DNA of 64,000 nucleotides. It comes from Proteus appendicitidis. GTDB taxonomy: Bacteria > Pseudomonadota > Gammaproteobacteria > Enterobacterales > Enterobacteriaceae. The position numbers and the translations under genes are program-made. The notes beneath the pieces were generated by a model. That model was not told the DNA's origin. It was given only the letters and a program-made list of their open reading frames with translations, and made no database searches. Positions 47,008-55,422 of the stretch are shown here, in pieces. Each line of letters begins with the position of its first letter. Positions within the stretch are counted from its first letter, which is position 1. The stretch covers positions 3,880,001 to 3,944,000 of the forward strand of contig NZ_CP127389.1 of NCBI RefSeq assembly GCF_030271835.1, read 5' to 3'.

Positions 47008-49011
47008 ATGAAAAAGTCTCATTGGCTTACTCTTATTCTCAGTGGTTTAATGCTAACAGCGACAGCAAATGCTGAAGAGAAAAAGCCGCTATTACAAGAG
47101 GGTAAAAAGACCCTCTATCAACGCGTATTAACTTATCCAGGTTGCCAAGTTGCTGACACTGTTGGCGCAAAAGGTAAAGAGCAACCCGCATTTAGCCGTT
47201 TTTATGTTTATCAACGCCAAAAACAAGGCGCTAATGAGTGGCTACAAGTTGGCCCTGATAGCTTAGGTCATATTAGCGGTTGGATGAATGCAAGTTGTAC
47301 ATCAGAGTGGAAAATGCAGCTAACACTCGCATTTACTAACCCTGCGGGTCGTAACCCAATGCTGTTTTTCAAAGATAAGCAAACGGTTGAAAGCTTACTT
47401 GAAAGCCCTACTCCTGAAAAACAGTACCAGCCCTTTTTAGCAGATATCAAAAACCAAAAAGTGAATCCGGCTGTTTTAGCAAAAGAGCCTGATTATATGA
47501 TTGATCAGAAAAGTAATTTTTATCTACTGCCTGTATTAGGCTCTGATGAAGTCTTTACTGATGCGGGTTATAAAGTACGAGTGCTCAATGTGGCTTCTGT
47601 CTCTTCACAAACCAAAGACAGCAAAGACGCACAGAATGCGAATGCCACTGCAAACAGTACAAAACCAGCAACACCTAACAGCAAAGATGCTGACAATATG
47701 ATGCAAGGTTTTTCTGCCGCAGTAGTGTTTGTTATCGACTCAACAATATCAATGGACCCTTACATTGATAGAACCAAAGAAGCGATTCAAAAGGTTTACG
47801 CCCAAGTCGAAAAAGACAATATGTTGGATAAGGTTAAATTTGGTTTGGTGGCGTTTCGCTCTAATATCAAAGCCGTACCTGCATTGGAATACGACAGCAA
47901 AATGTTTGTAAATCCCAATGATGTAAAAGATGGCCCTGATTTTCTGAACAAAGTTAAAGAATTACGCCAAGCTAAAGTCTCAAGTAGTCGTTTTGATGAA
48001 GATGCTTACGCAGGTGTAATGCAAGCTCTTGATGATGTTGATTGGACACGCTTTGGTGCGCGTTACGTTATTTTAATCACCGATGCAGGCGCATTAACGG
48101 GCGATGATCCTCTTTCATCCACTAAGCTCGACGCTGAGCAAATTCGCCAAGAAGCCGCCTATCGCGGTGTTGCACTTTATACACTGCATTTAAAAACGCC
48201 ATCAGGTGCAAAAAATCACGCTTCTGCACAAGCACAATATGAAGCGCTAACGCTCAATCCTTTCTTACACAAATCGCTTTATTACCCAATTAATTCAGGG
48301 GATATCAATAGCTTTGGTCGGATGGTCGATAGCCTAGCAACTGCTGTAACTACTCAAATTCAAACGGCTTATCGTGGCGAAGCGGCTGTGGGTAGCGCAG
48401 TAAATGCTGATCCTGCTTATAGCAAAAACAAAGAGACAGATACCTTACTTAACGACGCACACGACTTAGGCTATGCCATGCGTTTAGCCTATTTAGGTGA
48501 AAAACAAGGTACAAAAGCGCCTCCTGTGTTTAAAGCATGGATAAGCGACCGCGATTTATTGCAGCAAAATATTCCAACCACAGAAGTACAGGTTTTACTG
48601 ACTAAAAGTGAGTTGAGTGATTTAAGCGATGTGATGAAAAAAATCGTTAATGCCGCTAATGAAGGTTTGATCTCTCCAGATAATATGTTTGCGGATTTGC
48701 GCTCAATTGCCGCCACAATGGGTAACGATCCAAATCAAATCAAGCAAGGTTCAGCGACCAAATTAGGCGAAATGGGCCTGCTCGGTGAATATGTCGAAAA
48801 CCTCCCTTACTTAAGTGAAGTTTTAGGGTTAGATGAAGAGACATGGAAAAGCTGGGATGGTCTAGAGCAAGAGAAATTTATCCGCCGACTCAATACGAAG
48901 TTGCAATATTATCAACGCTATAACGAAGATGTTGATCGTTGGATATCCCTTGCACCACAAAGCGATCCTCGCGATCACGTTTATCCTGTACCACTGGAAA
49001 ACTTGCCTTAA
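47008..49011 (+). CDS. Periplasmic VWA protein of the srf cluster
   Basis: A 667-residue exported protein; signal peptide MKKSHWLTLILSGLMLTATANA with cleavage after ANA. An SH3-like region near residues 30-120 (TLYQRVLTYPGCQVAD; YVYQRQKQGANEWLQVG) precedes a VWA domain from about 230, with a slightly altered metal motif DSTIS and ITDAGAL. A helical C-terminal half follows. The SH3-VWA arrangement recalls the C-terminal part of the type VI secretion kinase PpkA, without the kinase; this is a memory-based comparison. Its stop overlaps the next start (TAATG). Confidence 0.82.
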   Translation: MKKSHWLTLILSGLMLTATANAEEKKPLLQEGKKTLYQRVLTYPGCQVADTVGAKGKEQPAFSRFYVYQRQKQGANEWLQVGPDSLGHISGWMNASCTSEWKMQLTLAFTNPAGRNPMLFFKDKQTVESLLESPTPEKQYQPFLADIKNQKVNPAVLAKEPDYMIDQKSNFYLLPVLGSDEVFTDAGYKVRVLNVASVSSQTKDSKDAQNANATANSTKPATPNSKDADNMMQGFSAAVVFVIDSTISMDPYIDRTKEAIQKVYAQVEKDNMLDKVKFGLVAFRSNIKAVPALEYDSKMFVNPNDVKDGPDFLNKVKELRQAKVSSSRFDEDAYAGVMQALDDVDWTRFGARYVILITDAGALTGDDPLSSTKLDAEQIRQEAAYRGVALYTLHLKTPSGAKNHASAQAQYEALTLNPFLHKSLYYPINSGDINSFGRMVDSLATAVTTQIQTAYRGEAAVGSAVNADPAYSKNKETDTLLNDAHDLGYAMRLAYLGEKQGTKAPPVFKAWISDRDLLQQNIPTTEVQVLLTKSELSDLSDVMKKIVNAANEGLISPDNMFADLRSIAATMGNDPNQIKQGSATKLGEMGLLGEYVENLPYLSEVLGLDEETWKSWDGLEQEKFIRRLNTKLQYYQRYNEDVDRWISLAPQSDPRDHVYPVPLENLP

Positions 49012-49703
49012 TGATCCAGATTGAAGGCATGGCAATTACGCGTGGTGATGCGCAACACGGTTTTCGTGTTGCGCTTCCTTCATTGACCCTTGAAAAAGGG
49101 GAAATCGGCGCGCTAACGGGCTTAAGTGGTTGCGGTAAAAGCACCTTGTTGGAAATGATCGGGCTGATTTTACGTCCTGATGAATTAACCCATTTTCAAC
49201 TCGGTGATAATTTAATTATCACGCAAGCGGTGTTAAGTAATGAACAAACGCCACTCGCCTCATTGCGTGCTGAAAAATTAGGTTTTATGCTCCAAAGTGG
49301 CGGATTACTTCCCTTTTTAACTGTTATGCAAAATATTCAATTACCACGTAGGATGCTAGGGTTAACACCGCACTCTGCTTGGCTTGATCACGCAATTGAT
49401 CATCTGCAATTACGCCCTTTACTTAATCGCCTTCCTCGTCAGCTCTCCATTGGTGAACGTCAACGCGCTGCGTTTATTCGCGCAATCGCTCATGAGCCTG
49501 CTTTATTACTTGCCGATGAGCCAACAGCCGCTCTCGATCCTCATAATGCACAAGCGCTGTATGCATTGATTGTAGAGATGGTAAAACAACTCGATATCTC
49601 TGCGCTGGTTGTTAGTCACGATTGGTCTTTAGTCGAGCGTTTTGAATTTAGTCACTATCATGCACAACTACAGGGGGGCGGTAGTGTCTTTATCAAACAA
49701 TAG
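49011..49703 (+). CDS. LolD/MacB-like ABC ATPase of the srf cluster
   Basis: A 230-residue cytosolic ATPase. Walker A is GLSGCGKST (about residues 38-46), Walker B LLLADEPTAALD, and the signature is LSIGERQR, a change from the usual LSGGQQQR. The start ATG 49011 sits in the stop of the VWA gene; a frame extension upstream lies inside that gene and is rejected. It drives the FtsX-like permease that follows, probably as a mechanical (type VII ABC) unit acting on periplasmic lipoproteins. Confidence 0.87.
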   Translation: MIQIEGMAITRGDAQHGFRVALPSLTLEKGEIGALTGLSGCGKSTLLEMIGLILRPDELTHFQLGDNLIITQAVLSNEQTPLASLRAEKLGFMLQSGGLLPFLTVMQNIQLPRRMLGLTPHSAWLDHAIDHLQLRPLLNRLPRQLSIGERQRAAFIRAIAHEPALLLADEPTAALDPHNAQALYALIVEMVKQLDISALVVSHDWSLVERFEFSHYHAQLQGGGSVFIKQ

Positions 49704-50919
49704 CGCCAATCCTAATCGCCTTGGTTTACTCAGTTCACTTGCTTGGCGTGACTTAATTTATGATCGCAAAGTCGCACTCTGTATTGTGTTCTCTTTAGTC
49801 TCAGTGATTGCGCCACTATTACTGCTATTTGGATTAAAAAACGGCATTGTGACGCAGCTTCACAACCAACTACTTAATGATCCCCGTAACCTTGAAATAC
49901 GTATGTTAGGCAATGGCAATTATCCACAAAGTTGGTTTAATGATATTGCACACAAAGAAGAGGTACGTTTTGTTATCCCATTAACACGTAGCTTAAACAC
50001 ACAAGCCGATATTGTGATTGATGGGCAACATTTTATTGATAATGCTGAAGTGATCCCAACAGCAGAAAACGATCCTTTATTAGAGGGTGTCGCTATTCCT
50101 CAAAATGCAGACACCTTGGTGCTCTCTGCCAATGCGGCACAAAAACTACAGGCTAATGTAGGCGATAGTGTCCGCTTATTTATCAGCCGCAAGCTTAATG
50201 GCGTCAATGAACGCGCCAAACGCACCTTTACTGTCGGTGCCATTATCAGTGATAGCAAATTTTCACGGGCAGCCGCTTTTGTTTCTCTTGATGTTTTAGT
50301 GGCAATGGAAGATTACCGAGATGGTTATCAAGCGCCTCTTTTTGGCGTAACACAAGGCACAGAAGCGAAACCAAGAACCCAATTTGCCAAAGCTCGCCTG
50401 TATGCAACAAATTTAGATGCCATCGCACCACTCGATGATTGGTTTAGACAACAACACATTGATGTGATGACACAAAAAAGCCAAATAGATTCGGTAAAAG
50501 CAATCAGCTACGTCCTTAACGTTATTTTTTCCGTCATTGCTTGGGTATCACTATTAGGCTGTATTGCCTCATTAATTGGTGCATTCCTTGCCAATATTGA
50601 CCGAAAACGTAAAGACATGGCAGTACTACGCCTGTTGGGTTTTCGTCAATTTGCAGTCTCTTTATATATTGTGTTGCAAGCGCTGCTATTAACCAGTGTT
50701 GCCTTTATTTTAGCTCTGGGGCTTTATGGTATCGGTAGCACCTTATTTACCACATTATTAGGCACACATTTACCTGAACAATCCTTTGTCTGTCAGTTAA
50801 CATTTTGGGATTTATTGATTGCCATGTGCAGCGCCTTACTTGTGGCTTTAGTAGTGGCAAGTATTGGCGCATTACGTGCCGTTTCGATTGAACCTGCGGA
50901 GAGCTTACGTGAAATTTAA
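49684..50919 (+). CDS. FtsX/LolC-like ABC permease of the srf cluster
   Basis: A 411-residue inner-membrane protein: one N-terminal span (about 40-60), a large periplasmic domain, and three C-terminal spans, the four-span MacB/LolC topology. The FtsX-type loop DRKRKDMAVLRLLGF is visible. GTG 49684 follows AGGGGGG and lies inside the ATPase gene, giving a 20-base overlap; the family begins near this point. No membrane-fusion or TolC partner is adjacent, so a mechanotransmission role seems likelier than export. Confidence 0.85.
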   Translation: MSLSNNSANPNRLGLLSSLAWRDLIYDRKVALCIVFSLVSVIAPLLLLFGLKNGIVTQLHNQLLNDPRNLEIRMLGNGNYPQSWFNDIAHKEEVRFVIPLTRSLNTQADIVIDGQHFIDNAEVIPTAENDPLLEGVAIPQNADTLVLSANAAQKLQANVGDSVRLFISRKLNGVNERAKRTFTVGAIISDSKFSRAAAFVSLDVLVAMEDYRDGYQAPLFGVTQGTEAKPRTQFAKARLYATNLDAIAPLDDWFRQQHIDVMTQKSQIDSVKAISYVLNVIFSVIAWVSLLGCIASLIGAFLANIDRKRKDMAVLRLLGFRQFAVSLYIVLQALLLTSVAFILALGLYGIGSTLFTTLLGTHLPEQSFVCQLTFWDLLIAMCSALLVALVVASIGALRAVSIEPAESLREI

Positions 50920-52465
50920 TTTATCGCTTCTAACTTTATCATTCGCGCTGTTATCTAGCAGTTTTACCGCATCTGCCAAATGGGACGATAAATTCGTTAA
51001 CCCAAAAGCGTTGCCTGATGATGTGATCTTGCCTTTCCCTTGTGAAGGTTCAATGGTCTTTCGCCAAGTCACCATCCCCTTAAGCCAGCCATTACAAGAC
51101 TACAGCGTGACATTAGGGCAAGAAGGCGATGAATGGGGCTATTTAGAACAATCACGAGCAGAACATATTGCGGGTAGTTTTCCATTAAAAGGTAAAGAGA
51201 AAGGCCGTTATTATCTTATGGCAAAATACCCCGTTACTGATTTGCAATATAACGCCATGCAAAGCGTGATTAACGGCAAAGAGTGCCCTGCTGCTTCAAA
51301 TAAATTACGTTTACCAAAAGTGAATATCAGTTGGTATGAAGCAATGCAATTTGCAGATCAATATAACCAATGGTTAAGAAGTAAACATCCAGAAGCACTG
51401 CCTGTTGAAGATGGTGCAAAAGGTTTTGCACGATTACCGACAGAAACTGAGTGGGAATTTGCAGCGCGCGGTGGTTTAAAAGTCTCAGCCTCAGAATTTC
51501 GTGATGTGCGCTTCCCAATGCCTGAAGGCACCAAAAACTATATTTGGTCTGCGGGCAGTCAATCTGCTAATGGTTCATTACAGTTAACCGGTTTGTTATC
51601 ACCTAATCCATTAGGCTTACATGACATGTTAGGGAATGTCGCTGAAATGATGTTTGAGCCTTTTAGATTAAATAAACTCGACCGCTTACATGGACAAGCG
51701 GGTGGCTTTATTGTGCGCGGGGGCAGTTATCTCACCCCAGAAAGTGATATGCGCAGTTCATGGCGTCAAGAAGAGCCTTATTACACCAATACCGGTGCAA
51801 ATAAAAATAAATACACGGGCTTTCGTTTAGCAATTGTCGCACCAGCATTAACCTCACGCGACAAAATCAAAGAGATAGAAAAAGAGTGGCAACAATTAGG
51901 TAATGAGAAACCTGCAAATAATAACTCAAAAAACAATAGCGATAATTCCATTAATAGCCTGAATACACTCTCCACTCAAGTACAAGATGAAGCGCTGAAA
52001 AAACAGTTAGCTGAATTGAAAAATACATTACGAGCAAATGCACAGCTGCGTGATGAGCAACGCGATCAAGCTATCCGTACTTCATTGCAATTAGGTGCTT
52101 TTCTATGTACCAAATTAAAAGATGATGGCGAATTCTATGATCGATTAATCGCATTACATGAGAAAAATTGTCCTGCGGGCGCAAAAGATGCCACTTGCGA
52201 ACGACGTCAAGAGCAAGTTAACGAACATAAGAAAACCCTTGATTTTGTCGTGAGTTATTACGCAGACACATTAGTGGATATGGCAACAACGTATGATGCT
52301 TCTTTGGTGAAACCACAAATTGACGTGGTACGCCAATTGATGGAAGCCAGAGGAAAATCAAATTTAAATACGTACCTTTCAACATATATGCAGGGACTCC
52401 AAGGATATTGGGCTAACGGTAAAGTTTCACGGAATGAATGGCTTGAAGCGTGCAAAAAACAATAA
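50909..52465 (+). CDS. Periplasmic SUMF1/FGE-fold protein with helical tail
   Basis: A 518-residue exported protein. GTG 50909 lies inside the permease stop region and opens a good signal peptide (KFNLSLLTLSFALLSSSFTASA). Residues about 75-310 have the FGE-sulfatase (SUMF1) landmarks: NISWYEAMQFADQYN, RLPTETEWEFAARGG, GLHDMLGNVAEM, RGGSY and GFRLA. No cysteine occurs in the C-terminal half of this domain, so the copper-binding cysteine pair of true formylglycine-generating enzymes is absent. A coiled-coil-rich tail with three or four cysteines follows. Likely a binding or scaffold protein. Confidence 0.85.
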   Translation: MKFNLSLLTLSFALLSSSFTASAKWDDKFVNPKALPDDVILPFPCEGSMVFRQVTIPLSQPLQDYSVTLGQEGDEWGYLEQSRAEHIAGSFPLKGKEKGRYYLMAKYPVTDLQYNAMQSVINGKECPAASNKLRLPKVNISWYEAMQFADQYNQWLRSKHPEALPVEDGAKGFARLPTETEWEFAARGGLKVSASEFRDVRFPMPEGTKNYIWSAGSQSANGSLQLTGLLSPNPLGLHDMLGNVAEMMFEPFRLNKLDRLHGQAGGFIVRGGSYLTPESDMRSSWRQEEPYYTNTGANKNKYTGFRLAIVAPALTSRDKIKEIEKEWQQLGNEKPANNNSKNNSDNSINSLNTLSTQVQDEALKKQLAELKNTLRANAQLRDEQRDQAIRTSLQLGAFLCTKLKDDGEFYDRLIALHEKNCPAGAKDATCERRQEQVNEHKKTLDFVVSYYADTLVDMATTYDASLVKPQIDVVRQLMEARGKSNLNTYLSTYMQGLQGYWANGKVSRNEWLEACKKQ

Positions 52466-52491
52466 CAGAGACTTGGGATAATAGGTGTGGT

Positions 52492-53175
52492 ATGAACAAA
52501 CAACTTATGGCAGTACTTGGTATTAGTGCCGTACTTGCTTTATCAGGGTGTCAAAGTAATAGCGGTACTGATCCTCGATTGAAAAATAACAGTGATATGG
52601 AGTTTTTCAGTAAATCGGGGATTGGGGCTTGTGCGGGGGGGGCCGCTATTGGTGCATTAGGCTGTTTAGTCTCAAATTCCAGCAATAAAGGCGCATGTAT
52701 GCTTATTGCTGCTGTTGCGGGTTGTGGTATCGGTATTGGTGCAAATGCCTATTTAGACAACAAGCGCCAAAATTACGCCTCGAAAGAAGAAATGCTCAAC
52801 TCCATGATAGAGGATGTGAAAAAAGAGAATCAGCGCCTACAAAGTGCCTCAAATACCGCAAGAGCCGTCATCAACGACGATAAAAAAGCGTTGGCAAAAA
52901 TTGAGCAAGATATGAAACAACAACGCCTCAATAAAGCTGCAGCTGAAAAACAATTAAAAGGTATTGATGCCAATATCGCAGCACTTCGTTCTCGTTTAGC
53001 GGATATGAAAAAACGTGAAAGTGAATGGCGTGATATCGCGGCTCAAAGTCGTCAAGATGGCTTAAAGACAGCACAGCTTGATAAACAAATTAATGGGATG
53101 AAGCAACAAGTGACGTCTTTACAAGAAGAACTTGATAGCCTTTATACCCAACGTACAGCAATAAAACTTAGTTAA
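52492..53175 (+). CDS. Lipoprotein with glycine zipper and coiled coil
   Basis: A 227-residue lipoprotein: signal peptide and lipobox LSGC (Cys20). Residues about 50-85 form a Gly/Ala-rich hydrophobic stretch with alternating small residues (GGAAIGALGCLV; AAVAGCGIGIGA), like a glycine zipper that may insert in membrane, followed by a long heptad-like coiled coil to the end. ATG 52492 is chosen because AGGTG and the signal peptide sit there. Position +2 is Gln, so outer-membrane sorting is expected. Confidence 0.82.
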   Translation: MNKQLMAVLGISAVLALSGCQSNSGTDPRLKNNSDMEFFSKSGIGACAGGAAIGALGCLVSNSSNKGACMLIAAVAGCGIGIGANAYLDNKRQNYASKEEMLNSMIEDVKKENQRLQSASNTARAVINDDKKALAKIEQDMKQQRLNKAAAEKQLKGIDANIAALRSRLADMKKRESEWRDIAAQSRQDGLKTAQLDKQINGMKQQVTSLQEELDSLYTQRTAIKLS

Positions 53176-53192
53176 CGTTAAAAAGGATGATA

Positions 53193-53681
53193 ATGAAATT
53201 TTTACCACTCTCCCTTGTAGGGATGACCTTACTTTTAAGTGGATGTGTGACTAATCCGGCGGATTGTGATCCAACAACGGGTGATGTCAGCATTATCACA
53301 AAATTTAATTGTAATTACTCAGGGACTTACGATAACCGTATTGAGCAGAAAAAAGCGATTCTAGGCAACGAACAAGCATTAAATAAAGAATTTAAAGCGG
53401 TTTTAGCTGCCATTGAAAAAGAAAAGCAACAAACCAATGCGAGCCTCAAAACTCAACAAGCAAACCAACGCGCATTAAATCAATCCATGAGCAATCTGTT
53501 AAATCAAATTCGCCAAAAAACCAAAGGGCAAAATGATATTCAAAAGCAGATCAATGAAATTGATAAACAAATGAAAGCGGTACAAAACAATCCATCAAAA
53601 TCAGTGATGGAAAAACAACTTGAGTTAGAGAACTTACAAAATCAGGTCATTAGCCTACAAAGCGATTTAGGTCTTAAATAA
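53193..53681 (+). CDS. Coiled-coil lipoprotein, last gene of the srf cluster
   Basis: A 162-residue lipoprotein with lipobox LSGC (Cys18) and residue +2 Val, compatible with the outer membrane. The mature protein is almost entirely predicted coiled coil (KKAILGNEQALNKEF onward, many Gln/Lys/Asn). ATG 53193 is favoured over the one two codons earlier because AAAAGGA is then five bases upstream. It closes the operon at a strong hairpin and may pair with the other coiled-coil lipoprotein. Confidence 0.82.
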   Translation: MKFLPLSLVGMTLLLSGCVTNPADCDPTTGDVSIITKFNCNYSGTYDNRIEQKKAILGNEQALNKEFKAVLAAIEKEKQQTNASLKTQQANQRALNQSMSNLLNQIRQKTKGQNDIQKQINEIDKQMKAVQNNPSKSVMEKQLELENLQNQVISLQSDLGLK

Positions 53682-53685
53682 ACCT

Positions 53686-53720
53686 AAAAAAGCTCTCTAT
53701 TATTATTTAGAGAGCTTTTT
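53686..53720 (+). terminator. Terminator of the srf cluster
   Basis: Perfect 13-bp stem (AAAAAGCTCTCTA / TAGAGAGCTTTTT) followed by a T-rich tail, right after the last lipoprotein gene. The rest of the gap to 53936 is AT-rich with nothing else seen. Confidence 0.9.
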
Positions 53721-53936
53721 CTTTTATTTCCATTATTATTTTTTATTTATCGTTATAGTAAATTATATTACCCAAATATTATTTATATAATATTGATAAT
53801 AATTAATACCACTCTTTAATAAAACAACCACATTTAAATTTACGTGCTATTTTTTATTCCATTAAAAATAGACTCATTATTATAATTCCATTGCTTAATA
53901 ATACATTCTTATTATTTAAATTATGGGATATAACTA

Positions 53937-54488
53937 ATGAAAACAAAATTACTATCAACTTTATTTATTACTGGTTTATTGGCGACATCTTCTGTCTATG
54001 CACAAAACAATTTTAAATTAGATAAAACCACACTTTCAGCAGGTTATGCACAAGTCAAAATGGCAGGTCAAAACCCAATTCATGGTGGTGTTTTATCTAT
54101 TCGTCAAGAAATTAATTCACAATTTGGTATTTTAGCAACAACGACTTACGCGCAAAATGAATATGATTTAAACAAATCTATTAATACTTTCTTTAAAGAT
54201 GTTCATGCACGTTATTACTCTGTTATGGCTGGCCCGACAATCCGTTTAAATGATTTTATTAGTGTTTATGGCACCGCAGGTATGAGCCAAATTCAATTTA
54301 AATCTGAAAATTCAGAATTAAAAAAATTAAAGAAAAATGCATTTAGTTGGGGCGCAGGTTTAATCATTAATCCAGCAGAAATGATTTCTATTTCTCTCGG
54401 TTATGAAAATAGCCGTTTTAAATTTAAAGATACCGATAATCGCATTGTTTTAGATGGCTTCGTAGCTAATATTGGTTATCGTTTTTAA
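53937..54488 (+). CDS. Ail/OmpX-like outer-membrane protein
   Basis: A 183-residue protein with a signal peptide (cleavage after VYA) and alternating beta strands ending YRF, with the terminal Phe used for outer-membrane insertion. Segments such as TLSAGYAQVKM, YYSVMAGPTIRLNDFISVYGTAGMSQ and FSWGAGLIINPAEMISISLGYE are those of the eight-stranded Ail/Lom/OmpX family. Relatives mediate adhesion and serum resistance, or only membrane homeostasis. It follows the srf terminator by about 215 bases and probably has its own promoter. Confidence 0.85.
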   Translation: MKTKLLSTLFITGLLATSSVYAQNNFKLDKTTLSAGYAQVKMAGQNPIHGGVLSIRQEINSQFGILATTTYAQNEYDLNKSINTFFKDVHARYYSVMAGPTIRLNDFISVYGTAGMSQIQFKSENSELKKLKKNAFSWGAGLIINPAEMISISLGYENSRFKFKDTDNRIVLDGFVANIGYRF

Positions 54489-54530
54489 TTAAATTATTAT
54501 TACTTAATAAAAACACTTAAAAACAAAAAT

Positions 54531-54555
54531 GCCTCTGCTTTATAAAAACAGAGGC
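54531..54555 (-). terminator. Terminator of the chb operon
   Basis: GCCTCTG / CAGAGGC stem. Read on the minus strand it is followed by ATTTTTG, a T tail, 67 bases after chbG; on the plus strand the tail is A-rich, so it serves the chb side. Confidence 0.7.
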
Positions 54556-54621
54556 AAAATAATGCAAAAGACCCACACTAGGGAATAACACAGACACCGA
54601 TTGTCTAAACGACTTTCTAAA

Positions 54622-55386
54622 TCATTTTATTAAATCTTGGTAAGTGCCTAGCTGATAACCTCGTTCCACAATCGCTTGTTTTAACGTGGTATCTGTTAAT
54701 ACCTCAAGCTCCGTTAAGCGCTGAAAGCAATAACCACTTGCGCGCAGTGGATTATCCACAAAAGCAGGATGTGTCATCACTTCAATAGAATGCTCATGAC
54801 GCGCTTTCGATTCATCAAGCACCTTTAAAAACAATGCTTGAGTGATTTCATCTCCATAAAATTGACTATCAAAACCATCACTACTTATCACGCCTTGAGT
54901 ATCAATGCCCTCTTTTTGCGCTAACGGTCTATCAACGCGCATTGGTAGCGATTTTTCTTTGGCAAACTCCGCCACAATAGGAAAAATTTGTTTAAACATA
55001 TGCACATGATGGTGGCTATCAATATGGTCTGGCGCACAACCAAAGATCTCAATAAAACGTTGATATTGTGCGTGAAGCTCTACACGTATTTCATCAAGCG
55101 GTAAATTGCCCTCTTCTGCCATTTGCCATACCCATTTTCCTAGTACACCTTCACGAGTTAAAGAAGGTAAAGGAGACAGCGGTTTACCCATCGTCAACGT
55201 AAAATGAAGCCCTACACCTAATCCAGGCAATTCATGACGCAATTGTGCTGCGTGTTTAATTCCTTCAGCATTGACGAGTGCGGTTGTTGAGCTAACTACA
55301 CCATAACGAAAACACTCTGCAATACCGTAGTTTTGACCTTTACTCAGCCCAAAGTCATCCGCATTCACAATTAATAAACCAGCCAT
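54622..55386 (-). CDS. chbG: Chitooligosaccharide deacetylase ChbG
   Basis: A 254-residue YdjC-family carbohydrate deacetylase. The metal-site motif NADDFGLS stands at residues 6-13 and DSHHHVH near 120. It removes an acetyl group from chitobiose-6-phosphate, making the inducer recognised by ChbR and the substrate of ChbF. Last gene of chbBCARFG, 36 bases after chbF. Confidence 0.93.
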   Translation of the reverse strand: MAGLLIVNADDFGLSKGQNYGIAECFRYGVVSSTTALVNAEGIKHAAQLRHELPGLGVGLHFTLTMGKPLSPLPSLTREGVLGKWVWQMAEEGNLPLDEIRVELHAQYQRFIEIFGCAPDHIDSHHHVHMFKQIFPIVAEFAKEKSLPMRVDRPLAQKEGIDTQGVISSDGFDSQFYGDEITQALFLKVLDESKARHEHSIEVMTHPAFVDNPLRASGYCFQRLTELEVLTDTTLKQAIVERGYQLGTYQDLIK

Positions 55387-55422
55387 TCTGTCTCCTTATG
55401 ACTTATTTTTATCTACCGACAA

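Noticed and set aside
50909..52465. Calling the SUMF1 protein a formylglycine-generating enzyme
   Set aside because: Catalytic cysteines are missing and no sulfatase gene is near.
36703..53681. Reading the srf block as a type VI secretion locus
   Set aside because: No sheath, Hcp, VgrG, baseplate or TssJLM genes are present; only a possible VWA similarity to PpkA.
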